From Poteriospumella lacustris (taxonomy: Eukaryota > Sar > Chrysophyceae > Chromulinales > Dinobryaceae), in NCBI GenBank assembly GCA_008000375.1, contig SMOI01000170.1, forward strand, positions 32,168-71,852: a DNA stretch of 39,685 bases, read 5' to 3'. Below, piece by piece: positions 9,721 through 20,024 of the stretch. A program made the translations under genes and the position numbers. The notes beneath the pieces were generated by a model, which searched no databases, was not told the origin of the DNA, and saw nothing but the letters and a program-made list of their open reading frames with translations. Within the stretch, counting starts at the first letter, position 1, and every line of letters begins with the position of its first letter.

Positions 9721-10831
9721 ATGACCGGTGGAGTAACCTTCACTCGAAGCAAGCAATTTTTGATGACGATCTTACCTATGGTTGCTCTGCTTATGTTGAG
9801 TGGGTCGTTCATTTCTTCAATGGCACAATCTGCGCGGGGATTCGAGAAAAGTCATCAGACAGTTTTGGAAGCACATTCCATGCCGCTAGTTGGCCAGTAC
9901 TTGTCCTTAAATGGTATCGAGGCAGTGTATCAACTGCCTTCACCTTTGGACGAAATCCAAGGTGTTCTCTTTGTAGCTCATGGATGCTCACATTCTGCGA
10001 CCGATTGGTGGCCGAAGTCTTCTTCTTGCACGAAGTGCGTTGGTCTGCCTGTTGAAATGGCAATTGTGCGAGAGGCCATCTACGCTCACCGATTCGCTGT
10101 TATTGGGATTTCCTCAACGAACCGAGCTCATAAATGCTGGTCTCCGAAAGATGTCCCGCGTGTTCAAGAGGCCCTTCAGTATTTCTACTCTAATATTATC
10201 CCAGGAAAGAACGTCAGCTTGCACGGCCTCGGTGCCTCAAGTGGTGGTGGATTTGTCGGGTTTTTGTCACAACAAAAGCAAGCAATTCCTTTGTCGTCTA
10301 TTTGTGTGCAAATCAGTTCGGTAGCTGGAGATCGGGTGGGAAATATGCCCCCGACATTGTTTGTTCTCATGTCTCGCGACGAACACACTTTGAACCATGT
10401 GAGGGGTACCGCCAACGGCATCGCAAAAAGCAATGTTTTGGTGACGTCTCCGAAGGAAATCAAGCCAGAATTCTTCAGTAGCAAAAGTGGCAGGTTTATT
10501 TCAGTTGAAGAAAGCCGAACTATTCAAGCAGCTTTGAAGAATAGCAATATGTTGGACGATAAATTGCTGTTGGTCGAAGACCCGCGTGGTTCCAACTGGC
10601 GAGAGGTACGTCTCTTTCTCTGTGAGTTAAAATTACTACCGTATTCTCACTTCGACGTTGATGTAGATTGTGAAGGCCGCCGTTCCAAACCTGGAAGAAA
10701 GAGACAGTCTGGTGGTTGATCAAAGCCCCATAAGCGAGCTGCTTAATTATGCATGGGACATGCACGAAATCACCGATGACTATCTACCAGAGATATTTGC
10801 GTGGTTCAAGGAAAATAGACCTATCCAGTGA
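9721..10831 (+). CDS. Alpha/beta-hydrolase-fold protein with N-terminal signal anchor, 2 exons
   Basis: Exons 9721-10605 and 10667-10831 give 349 residues. A hydrophobic segment (about 13-36) marks a signal peptide or anchor. The fold is suggested by the strand and oxyanion-type loop VLFVAHGCSHSATDWW (about 81-96), strand FAVIGISS, nucleophile elbow GLGASSGGGF with candidate Ser173 in a G-x-S-x-G setting, and PPTLFVLMSRDEHT as the likely acid-bearing strand. It resembles uncharacterised plant and algal secretory hydrolases with the same HGCxHSATDWW block; Cys pairs (SSSCTKC) suggest an oxidising compartment. Substrate unknown. Exon 2 (IVKAAVPNLEERD...) continues the frame after a canonical donor/acceptor pair and supplies the C-terminal helices. 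The first base after the intron restores phase zero. Confidence 0.78.
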
Positions 10832-11321
10832 TAGGGAGGAGTGGGAGCTCACTGTACATATTAGTACCTGTTGACGTTTGATTGTCGCATTGATTGTTTT
10901 TAGTTTGCCATTCTCCCTTTTTTGTTTTTGAGTTCACCCATTCCCAGCTGTTTTAAGTGTTGACAATCGTTAAAGATGATCGATCATTTTCCATGTAAAA
11001 GTAACACCTCTTCTTCTGTCACATGGACTCACTCTGTGCATACTAGTATTCCATACATATTCCTATGCAGCAACATCTGTCGAGATGACGACGACACGCA
11101 GCGGAGAAGGGGACACACAGCAGCAGCAGAACACGCACATCGCTCCGTGTGTGTGTCGCTGCGTTGTGGGTGAAAAAAAGAAGGCGCATTCTTCCCTCTT
11201 TCTCACCGAGCCAAGTGCAACATCCAAACAGAAATCATCCCAATATCTTCAGATTGTAGGAATCCCTTGTGAGCTTTGCTTGAAGTTTGTATTGCTATCT
11301 GCGACGACCATTCATATCATC
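10832..11321. promoter_or_regulatory. Spacer and promoter upstream of the BED-DUF4954 gene
   Basis: 490 bp between two same-strand genes: the 3' UTR of the hydrolase and the promoter of the next gene. TGACGACGAC occurs at 11086-11095, followed by CAGCAGCAG-rich sequence. No supported gene. Confidence 0.5.
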
Positions 11322-14300
11322 ATGGAAATCACGTCGGATACTCAAGATGAAATGATGGACGCGAATTTGATGCAGCAATCGCTGAACATGTTGGGTCAGA
11401 AGAGACTCTTTTCGGATGACATGGATATTTCTTTTAATGGTCCAGAGGAGGACCGACCTCTACCAAAGAAGAAAGGACGCAAGAAAAGTTTTATTTGGTC
11501 CCATGTTGTATGTGATGAGCAAGGGAAGGTGCATTGTTTGCATTGTGGATTGCTCATTCGTGTCAACATTGGCGAGAAGGTATCGCGTTCGCCCCATGTT
11601 GAACATATCATAAATGGATGATAAATTGATCTGTGACAATGTAGGTGGAACGTCTTCGCAAGCATTTCGTGAAATCCTGTCCGAAGAACCCGTTCCATAA
11701 AGACAGTAAGGAGTATGAGGAGCTTCTTGAGTCAGTGACGGCCCCAAGTAACAGCGACAGTCGGAAAAAATCTGTCTTTGCTGGTAAGTGTGGTCACCTC
11801 GCTTTCCTTCTTCCGCTCCAATCATAAAAGTGGGAATCTGTTGTTCCATGTAGCAAAACTGAAGAATAACCGGGTGATCACGTACAGCATCACGTTCATC
11901 AACTCGATTATCGGTGGTGCAACCATGGATCTCACTCCTGATCAGATTGAACGCCTCGAAGCCCTCGGAAATCGCTCGTCCAATTGGGCTGGAGTTAAAC
12001 TGACAGGAACTGCAGCGATGTCATACGATCTGACTATCGAAAGAATCCGAAATTGCACATTCTCGGGCACAGTGTATTTGGGTCTGTTCTTGAAGAACGT
12101 GACACTGGAGCATGGTATTCAAGTTCCTTGTGGTTTGTACAACAGTAATTTCAGTGGTACGTGCGTTTTGTCGGACAATTGTTACGTCTGGAACACAGCC
12201 ATGGTGGCAAATGTCTTCTTGGGCCGAAACACGTCTCTCATTGGCTGCGGATCCGTGCTTTGCAGCGGACAGACGTCGTATGGTACTCAGCACACAATCT
12301 GTGTGGGCGCTGAAAGTGATAGTGCCAGCTCCAGCAATGCACGAAGTACCCTGTTGAATGTCAACTTGACGTATGGCGAAGTCTGTAGCAAGCTGATGGC
12401 CCCGAAGCGCGCCTTGTCGTCCCCCACATCGAACGCGCTGGACGGAAATGCAGAGCTCGCCATGTTCATGAACATTGCCACTGATTTCATGGGCAGTAAT
12501 GCAATGCCGGGAAGCAGCTCCTCTGCTCAAACCAGTTTGCACGCGAACAGCAACAGCAATCTCAACGCGGTGTCTAACGGTAAGAAGCAGCAACAGCAGC
12601 AACAACAACAACGAACCAACCGATCCGATGATTTGGTGCGCTTCGACTTGACCATCATTTGCGATGACGTTGAGATTACAAATTGCCCGCTGATTTCCAA
12701 TTCGTTTATTGGTGGGTACTGCAAAGTCAAGTCGTCGTCGCTGAAGACGTCCGCCCTGCTGGCGAATTGTGTCATCGAAAACTCGGAAGTCGAAGACTGT
12801 GTGATGCATGGCAGCTGCAGTATCACCAGTATGTCGATTGTTTCGGGCGTGTTAATGTATCCACACGCCCATATCTCCGAAGGAGCAAAAGTCAGTGAGA
12901 CAATCATGGGTCCTGACAGCTCCGTCGGTGTGGGCGAAGTGAAGCGATCGATTTTGGGACCTTTCGTTGGCTTTCATCATACGGGATTGCTGATTGCTTC
13001 TTTGTGGCCATTAGGTCGCGGAAACATGGGTTATGGTGCCATGGTAGGTGCGAATCATACGTCGCGTACGAACGACCAAGAATGTGTTCCGGGTGAGGGT
13101 GTCTTCTTTGGTCTAGGGGCGGCGGTGCGCTTTCCCTTTTCAATGCTGTTGTCTCCATATAGCATTGTTGCGGCGAATTCTGTGTGTTTGCCTCAGAAGA
13201 TTGCTTTCCCCTTTTCGTTGGTCGCGCGAAATGAAACCGTGGCGCTGCACGGTGTCGTGGATACGTCACTCTGCTCTCTTCGCCCAGGTTGGTGTCTGTG
13301 GGCCAATACCTACTTCTTGGAACGCTCGTTGTCCAAATTCTCGAAACGCCGCAAAAGCACGGAGTATCGCACGGATTTTCCCGTCTTCCGACCGGCTATT
13401 GTCGATATGATCCTTGATGCGCGCCATCGATTGATGCAGCTGCGATCGCTGGTGAACCCGCCACCACAACAAACGTCAGACGATGCGACCACGAACACTT
13501 CGCCCAATGCTCCAACGGATTCGTCGAATGGTGGAGGATCCACGAGCCAAAGCGCCCCGCCCGCATCGCAAGGCAACAACACGAAGAGTTTGGTCGGCAT
13601 TTATCTCCACGGGGCTCAAGTGGAAGCGCTTGGTGGAGGACGCTGTCTGATCGCGGCAAAGGATCTCGACATTGCTTACGATGCCTACTCTCAGTTTGTC
13701 ATCCGTTACGCATTGCATGTAAGACGATGCTGCACAGTATCCGCGTGTGAGCTGAAGTGTATTGACTGTGTGTTCTTGTGTTCTGTCTGTGTTCGGTAGG
13801 GTCTTCTGTACATGCTGCTGACGGGAGAAACGGTTTCCCAAGCGATGGGCAATGCTACACCACCCGCCACGTCACGTATCAATACCACCAGGGACGCTAT
13901 GGGAACAGGAAACGTCGGCAGGGCCTATCTAAGAACCTCCGCGTCGTTGTTAGGCTCAAGTCACGACAGTGACTCTGAGGACGACATGGACATGGTGGCC
14001 CATCAGCATTCGCCTCCCGTCAACATCAATCCGTTGCATACGTTCCCCGCGGGATCCACACCTCCGGCAGCATCCAGCGCGAATAACACCTCTGCTGCCA
14101 ATATGCAATTCCCTCGAGCGTCGGGAGCGTTGTATCCGGTTGCCGCGGGCAACGGGGCGGAGCATCAAAGTGGCGCGGTGCAGTTTCTGTTGGATGATCT
14201 CCGCCGATTGGAGAATCATTCGGGTACACTGGAGGAAGCGCTCATTCGCACAGAAGTCCGCTCGAACAAAGAGACCCAGCGTCAGCAACTCTATCTCCAG

Positions 14301-15371
14301 CAGCAGCAACAGCAGCAACAACAGCAACAGCAGTTGCAATCTCAGTTGCAGTTGCAGCAACAGCAGCAGCAACAGCAACAGCAACAACAACAGATGTATG
14401 CACAGCAACAGCAGCATTTGTTGGCCCAGCAACAACAACAGCAGCAGCAACAGCAGCAGCATCATCATTTGGCGACGTCGCATGTTGGACTAGGCCTGGG
14501 GGACAATGTGCCTGTTCCGCAGCAGGCGCCCTCCATGGTTGTCCCCATCCCCATGCAGCAGCCGATTCTCCCGACCAATGCCAGTGTCCCATCTCCGGGA
14601 CCATCAGTCGCCGCGCTCTCTGTCCACCCGCAGACACAGCAGGCGGCCATTGCCGGTACAGTCCAGAACCTTCAGAATCCAGCCCAATTGGTGCCCCCCG
14701 CGCCACCGATGACGGGTCATTCCGTGCCATTGGTTCCGCCACATCAACCGTATGCCAGCGCGAGTACCCAAGGGCCTGTCGGTAGCAGCACAGCGAACCC
14801 GACAACGTCCAACATGGCACACCCCGCCCTTGCTGCCACCATGGGTATGCTCTTGTTCGGCCGCCATGGCCCTTCGGGCGCATCGGGAAGTGGTGGTAGC
14901 TCTTCGGCGTCGTCGAGTAGCAACAGTGCTGCCTCTGCAGGTCACGTGTGTATTCTCACCGACTCCCACGATGCCGCGGTGCGTCAGCATCAACTGCACA
15001 TTCTGTGCGACTTCTTCCCGGACGTCGATGTCGCTCGTTTTGTGGATGCTTTCGCTCGCTGGGTGATGTTGGGAGGTGCGAACAATGCCATGGCGGGGGG
15101 TCAGGCTGCTTCGTTGCAACCGTATTTGGCGGCGAATGTTCCGAAAATACGAGATATGCTGGTGCGCCTGGTGGAACTGGAACGCTATTACGCGGATGCC
15201 GTGTACTCATCGAAGCAAAAGGATGCCCACCGCGCGTTGGAAATCATCGTAGGATCGGCCGATCGCAGCCATGACATCGATGACGTGATGACCAAGGCGC
15301 GCAATCGCTCCGAAGACATCACCTTCGTTGTCCAGCGCCTGTTGTCGTACTTCGGCCAGTTTTCGGCGTAA
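11322..15371 (+). CDS. BED-type zinc finger fused to DUF4954 left-handed beta-helix protein with poly-Q linker, 4 exons
   Basis: Exons 11322-11579, 11645-11783, 11854-13718 and 13800-15371 join in frame to 1277 residues. Residues about 58-108 form a BED-like finger: basic KKKGRKK, then SFIWSHVVCDEQGK, CLHC, and a C-terminal H-x4-C. From about residue 155 the protein matches DUF4954: LTPDQIERLEALGNRSSNWAGVKL, IRNCTFSGTVYLGLF, and hexapeptide-like turns (NCPLISNSFIGG, NSEVEDCVMHG) of a left-handed beta helix related to sugar-nucleotide transferases. The C-terminal helical part (RLVELERYYADAVYSSKQKDAHRALEII) matches the end of bacterial DUF4954 proteins. A Gln-rich linker of CAG/CAA codons (about 14290-14470) and a shorter one at 12587-12615 interrupt it. 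An alternative is two genes, with DUF4954 starting at ATG 11925 (Kozak-like ACCATGG). Coding-like codon use before 11925 and the phase-1 intron favour the fusion. Confidence 0.68.
14290..14470 (+). repeat. Poly-glutamine CAG/CAA tract inside the DUF4954 gene
   Basis: Mixed CAG and CAA codons encode three long Gln runs separated by LQSQLQL and MYAQ/LLAQ. The codon mixing suggests selection or age rather than a fresh CAG expansion. It lies in the disordered linker between the beta helix and the C-terminal helical domain. Confidence 0.95.
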
Positions 15372-15781
15372 TGACCCTCCCTGTTCTGTCACCTGCGTTT
15401 CGCGCTGTCGGAGCAGGATCCCGCGACTGCAGATCTTTGTTTCTTTCCTCTTCTTCTGTGTTCTTGTTATCGGCACATTGGCTTACGCACTTGAGTTGCG
15501 GTTCCGCTGGTTCTCCTCCCATGGGGCGGTACTTGCAGTGGCCAACGCTGGTGTTCGTGTGGAGGCTCGCGGCGCGCTCCGTCCGCGTTTCTTTCTTTCT
15601 CTTTCCTTTATTTTCGAGTATAATGTCATGTTTCTTTTGGCTCCGTGTTCGATAGGTTTCCTGTTCTACTGGGTTTCCTGTTCCAGCGGGGTGCTTGGTG
15701 GTTTGCGTAAGCGCTCGTTAACGATAAGCGACAATCAATGTCCGTTTTGGGAGGATGATACACACTAATGTTCCGTTACAG
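15372..15781. other. 3' spacer between convergent DUF4954 and SDR-like genes
   Basis: 410 bp, T-rich on the plus strand (TTTCTTTCTCTTTCC). No frame, RNA gene or repeat that I can support; probably two 3' UTRs. Confidence 0.5.
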
Positions 15782-16967
15782 TTAGGATGCTGCTGCTGTG
15801 ACACCGGCTCGGTTCTTATTCGCTTTAAACTCCGTGTTCATCTCTTTCAAGCGCTGCTCGGACACTTCTTGGAAATCGCTGAGGAGCACAGCCACCCGGT
15901 CGCTGGTACTGATGCCCTGGGCCTTCATCCACACCAGAATTTCATTGTCCAAGGCATTGCCCGGTCCCATTCCAAAGACACGATTGAATGCCTTGGGCAA
16001 ATCAATACACTCGGTGAGGACACGAAGCAAATCACCAGTGGCTAACCGAGACGATGGTGCGGTCGGCACGGGTGTTGTATCAACGACGATACGAAACGGT
16101 CGTCGAGACTCTTCTTCGAAAATGACAGGTTCACTGTATTTGATAACCGTGTAGATTGGCTGCTTTGGCTCGACCGATGATGAATCCACTTGGTCACCTC
16201 GAAACAACGATTCCACATAGCTGTTGGTGATCTCGTTGTCCGCCTCGTGACCAGTGACGTTTACCGCGATCACCGCTCGTTTCACTTGAAGCCGCTTGAT
16301 CATATCAACATATTGCTTGATATTTGACATTTGGACATTGTGGATGACAATGGCATCAGCTCCTATGGCGGAAGTCTCAATCGTCGAGAGATCATCGATG
16401 GTGGGTACTTCCATGAAGCGAATGGTGCCGATTAGGCCACTGAACAGTTGCAAACCGTAAGTGAGTCAGCTCTGATGTAAGCTATGATTAGATAAGCAAA
16501 GTAAACTTACCTGTATACTGTTTTGGGGCTGACAAGCCGCCGCCGAGCAAATTGTTCCGAGTCAGTGATGCATCGCAAAGATGCGGCTAGTTTCTGTAGT
16601 CAAGAGAGGTCATTAGATTCATTTGCAATGAACGACAGCGGAACCAATCTGATGTGTCAATTTCCTACCTTCTCGTAAATGGTTTGGAATATTTGTCCGA
16701 GATTTTGGTCTTTTTCCTTGGCCAGAAATCCGACTAAGGCAATATCCTTGTGCGGCAGTTCAAGTTCCGTTGCCGATCCCAATGATACCGGGGACACTCT
16801 CGGACTCTGGACCTGCGCAATAATGAAGGCAAACAATGACCACCAGATGCAACGAAACTTCAATAAGCGGCACTGACCTTCAGAGTCCTGGGACGACAAG
16901 GCAGAAGCGCACCAGCAAAGAAAAAGTTCGTCCAGAACAAAACAAGTACCAGCACGAAAGAGTTCAT
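15782..16967 (-). CDS. Signal-peptide-bearing atypical SDR/NAD(P)-binding-like protein, 4 exons, probable plastid
   Basis: Exons 16967-16878, 16812-16669, 16593-16511 and 16439-15782 give 324 residues. The N-terminus MNSFVLVLVLFWTNFFFAGA is a signal peptide, followed by basic LLPCRPRTLK, consistent with a bipartite plastid signal, though the Phe expected after the cleavage site is absent. The core looks like an atypical short-chain dehydrogenase: DIALVGFLAKEKDQN (strand 1 with a degenerate dinucleotide loop), ADAIVIHNV and VKRAVIAVNVTG (strands 4 and 5), YTVIKYSEPVIF in place of the usual FTIIRPG loop, and SSRLATGDLLRVLTECIDLPKAFNRVFGMG, matching the ISRADVA...A...F ending of the SDR_a5 type. 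No Gly-rich GxxGxxG and no YxxxK triad are visible, so cofactor binding may be lost. Function unknown. Confidence 0.7.
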
Positions 16968-17272
16968 CGCGTTTACAATCAATCTCAAAGTTAGCAAGTC
17001 ATACAATCTACACTTTTCGGGAGGCCAGACTTCGTTGTCCAAATCACATGTGAAAGTGATCCGCTGTCATTCCGATTCGCTTCGGAACCGTGCCGATGAT
17101 CATCATCAATGGAACAGAGGGAGGTGATGAGAAATGAAACGCATTTCTTCCTGATCATCATCAGTCGGTCAGCAGGCAGAGAACAGAGGAATGGGAGGGA
17201 CTGCGACAATAACAACGAGCGGGAACTTAATTCAATGCTGAACCCGAAATTCGACCTTTCCAAGAAGATACC
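16968..17272. promoter_or_regulatory. Divergent promoter with two GATCATCATCA copies
   Basis: 305 bp between the SDR-like and SMN start codons. Carries GATCATCATCA at 17098-17108 (inside the partly palindromic GATGATCATCATC) and again at 17153-17163 (inside CTGATCATCATCAG). No supported gene. Confidence 0.6.
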
Positions 17273-17825
17273 ATGATCGACCAATCGGAAGATGATTGGG
17301 ATGATGCTACGATCATGAAAGTTTTTCATGATTCCATCAAGCGGCACAAAACTGGAAGAAACACGGTAAGTTGGTTCAGTGGCTTACTTCGTCGGCAAAG
17401 CCGCGGCTTACGGAGATTCTATTCAGACTACTAATGCTACCGATGAAAAGCCGATACAAGTCCCGCCAATACCAAGCAGCTCCTCTTCGAAGAGAAAGCG
17501 GGCTCTCGAGGATGGTGAAGTCGTGGAGGACTCCGATGGCGGTAAGGGACATGGTCCTACCGAATCGAAGCGCGCGAAGCCGCTTGACAATCCACCAACT
17601 GGTGAGGAGCAAACAGAAGACTCTCAGAGGTATGATTATCGGCAGTTCTCATCGAACTATTCCGGTTTTGGCCCGTCTCTAGCGACTTCAGATCTGAAAG
17701 GAATGCTCGACGAGGCGCAGCAGACGATGCTCATGGCTTGGTACCAAAGTGGGTATGCAACGGGAAGATACCAGCTTCTTTGTGAACTGGCAGAGCATGG
17801 CCACCAATCTAATGATGGAATTTGA
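17273..17825 (+). CDS. SMN1: Survival motor neuron (SMN) protein, Tudor-less, 2 exons
   Basis: Core of the SMN complex that loads Sm rings on spliceosomal snRNAs. Exons 17273-17365 and 17427-17825 give 163 residues. The N-terminus holds the Gemin2-binding helix (DDWDDATIMKVFHDSIKRHK, matching the WDDTALIKAYDKAV block of animal SMN). The C-terminus holds the YG box for oligomerisation, QQTMLMAWYQSGYATGRYQ. Between them is only a low-complexity, Lys/Ser/Asp-rich linker with KRKR and KRAK basic patches; there is no Tudor domain for dimethylarginine binding. This short layout resembles fission-yeast Smn1 rather than the human protein. The intron is 61 bp with GTAAGT at the donor. Recognition rests on the two terminal motifs, both clear. 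Confidence 0.88.
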
Positions 17826-18213
17826 TTTGTAGTTGAAAACAATTAGTTTGCTTAGAGACCATGACCAGTGAACGGAGAAAAGGCTCTTCGTCTCTCCTCG
17901 ATGCGTTTGCGGAGTTCTAAAGTTGAATTTGCATTGTTGATTGAACACAGAAGATTTAAATAGCGGGAGCGTTGGAAGGTTACAATGATGGTCAACCTTC
18001 ATGTGGCGGGATCTCGGTCTATAGCAGTCGGATTCACGGACAAACAGGTCATCTTTCAGGGATTCCAGGATTATTTTGCATGGTTCGTATTTATTTTGAA
18101 GTCCTCGTTGGGTGGGTTGGATTGGTCATTGTCATTTGGTTAGTTCGAATACTTTTATCATATTCGTGTGTGATTCCACTTTTTGGATTAGTCACCGAAA
18201 CGGAAGTAAAGTT
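17826..18213. other. Spacer between SMN and the DnaJ-CAP-Gly gene
   Basis: 388 bp between same-direction genes. A small inverted repeat (GAAGGTT at 17975-17981, AACCTTC at 17994-18000) could form a hairpin. An ATG at 18079 opens a 54-codon hydrophobic frame that overlaps the downstream start codon out of frame; if it is in the mRNA it would act as an upstream ORF, but nothing shows it is translated. Confidence 0.45.
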
Positions 18214-19969
18214 ATGCCGATTTCGATCGAGGAGGCGTATGTAGTCTTGGGCCTGGAATCAGGAGCCAGTGAAGACGAAGTACGACGATGTTACAAAAAG
18301 TTGGCTTTGCGAACCCACCCAGACAAGAATCCCGATGACCCTCATGCTCACAAGAAGTTTTTGCAAATATCTGAGGCCTACAAGCGAATCACAGATCCTG
18401 ATTCATTTAAGGACGAAGAAGAAGGCGAGGAGCCGTCGGAGGAAGAAATGGAAGCGATGTTCAATATGATGTTCGCTGAAATGATGGGGTTTGGAGGGGG
18501 ACAGGGCCTTCCCGCGGGAATGTTCGACATGTTTGAAGCTATGATGATGGATGGCATGGATGAGGATGAAGCGGCGTATTATTACTACGGGGAGGATGGT
18601 GATGAGGACGACGAAGACGAGGACGACGAAGATGAAGAGTACTACTACGGCGGAGAAGGCGACGAAGACGATGATGACATGGAGTTCTTTATGCAAGGTG
18701 GTAGTGGTGGTGCGGGAATGATGGAGGCCATGCTCATGGAAGCGCTGATGCAAGAGCAATTCGGTATGGGCGGAATGGGTGGAATGGGTCGAGGGATGGG
18801 CCGCGGTCATCCGGCCATTTCTTCTCAAAAGGGAAACAAGAAGAAGCCCGACATTGGAAAGACACAGAAGAAGAATGAAAAGGCTCCCAAGGGTAAAACC
18901 AAAACCGAAAAGGGTAAAAAGAAGGAGCAACCAGCGGCCAGTGCAGCGAAGTCCCAGAAACCAACGTCTAAGAAAGCACCGGAATCGGCGGCAGCAAAGG
19001 CACCAGTAGCGGCAGAAACAACAAAGTCTAAAGCAGGCAAGCGCAGCCATGAAGATGATAGTGCCGAAGACGATAACGATGACGGTGACGCGTGGGAAAC
19101 CGACGACTCCGCCGCCAAGCGCAAGGTCCACACACATAAGAAGCAAGCGCATGATGCACACTTCGGTCGCCCAGATGAAGAGGATGCTTGGGAAGATGAG
19201 GACGATGAGGATGATGATGACATGGAAAGCATGCTTCAGCACATGAGTGAGGAGCAGTTGATGTATCTGATGATGTCGGGAATGATGGGCGGCGGTGGTG
19301 GTGGTGGTGGACGTGGTCGAGGTCGTGGTGGTCCAGCGGGAATGATGGATTTGGATATGATGGAAATGCTCGCGGGAGGCATGATGGGTGGCCCCAGTAG
19401 ATCGACGAAAGGTAGCCAAGGAAAAGCTAAGTCTCGTGGTAGCGGGAAGGCCACGTCAGCGGCTACAGCGGCACCATCGTCCAGTGCAAAGAAGGGCAAT
19501 GGGGCAAGCAAGAAACCTGCCACCTCGAAGAAGGTTCAAGAACTTGTCAGTGATGACGAAGACGAAGACGATGACGACGATGAGGCTGAACCTGCCATTC
19601 CATTTGCTGGTCGTGGTGCTCAAGCCGGTTCCTCCTCCAGTGGCTCCAAAAAGACGTCCACCACTGAATCCTCGTTGCCTCATGTCAAAGTTGGGGACAG
19701 TGTTCTTGTCTATGGCAGGTAGGCGTTATGCCCGTGATTTGTTGTGATCCTTCGTGACGCTCATGACATTCATTGATTGACCACACAGACACGCTGGTAA
19801 GGTGGCATTCATCGGTGACGTCCACTACGCGAAGGGCACCTACGTGGGTGTCGTGATGGATGACCCGTCGCAAGGGAAGAACTCAGGTGTGGTCCGAGGG
19901 GTAGAATACTTCTCATGTCCACGCAATCGAGGGTTGATGGTGTCCTTACAAGACATTAAGAAAGCGTAG
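18214..19969 (+). CDS. DnaJ (Hsp40) protein with C-terminal CAP-Gly microtubule-binding domain, 2 exons
   Basis: Exons 18214-19718 and 19789-19969 give 561 residues. Residues 5-65 are a J domain (EEAYVVLGLESGASEDEVRRCYKKLAL) with the Hsp70-stimulating HPD at 35-37. No Gly/Phe region, zinc finger or client-binding domain follows. Instead there is a long low-complexity middle: Met-rich (MFNMMFAEMMGFGGG), Asp/Glu runs, Lys/Ala-rich segments, a second Met/Gly stretch and another acidic run. Residues about 493-552 are a CAP-Gly domain: VGDSVLVYGRHAGKVAFIG, AKGTYVGVVMDDPSQGKNSG (family GKNDG, here with Ser534 for Asp) and FSCPRNRGLMV. The last intron splits the CAP-Gly domain in phase 2, so the fusion depends on one splice, but exon 1 already contains the first part of the domain. 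Inference: an Hsp70 co-chaperone recruited to microtubule plus ends or tubulin tails. Confidence 0.85.
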
Positions 19970-20024
19970 AAAACAGGCGAGCTTTAACTACTAGCAACTA
20001 CCGAGGTTGCAGACACCACCATCT

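Noticed and set aside
13956-14883. Poly-Leu, poly-Ser, poly-Val and poly-Ala frames over the CAG tract
   Set aside because: These are alternative readings of the poly-Gln codons in the DUF4954 gene.
18403-19419. 338-codon minus-strand frame under the DnaJ-CAP-Gly gene
   Set aside because: It is the antisense of Asp/Glu and Met codon runs (giving Ser/Val/Ile/His runs), not an independent gene.
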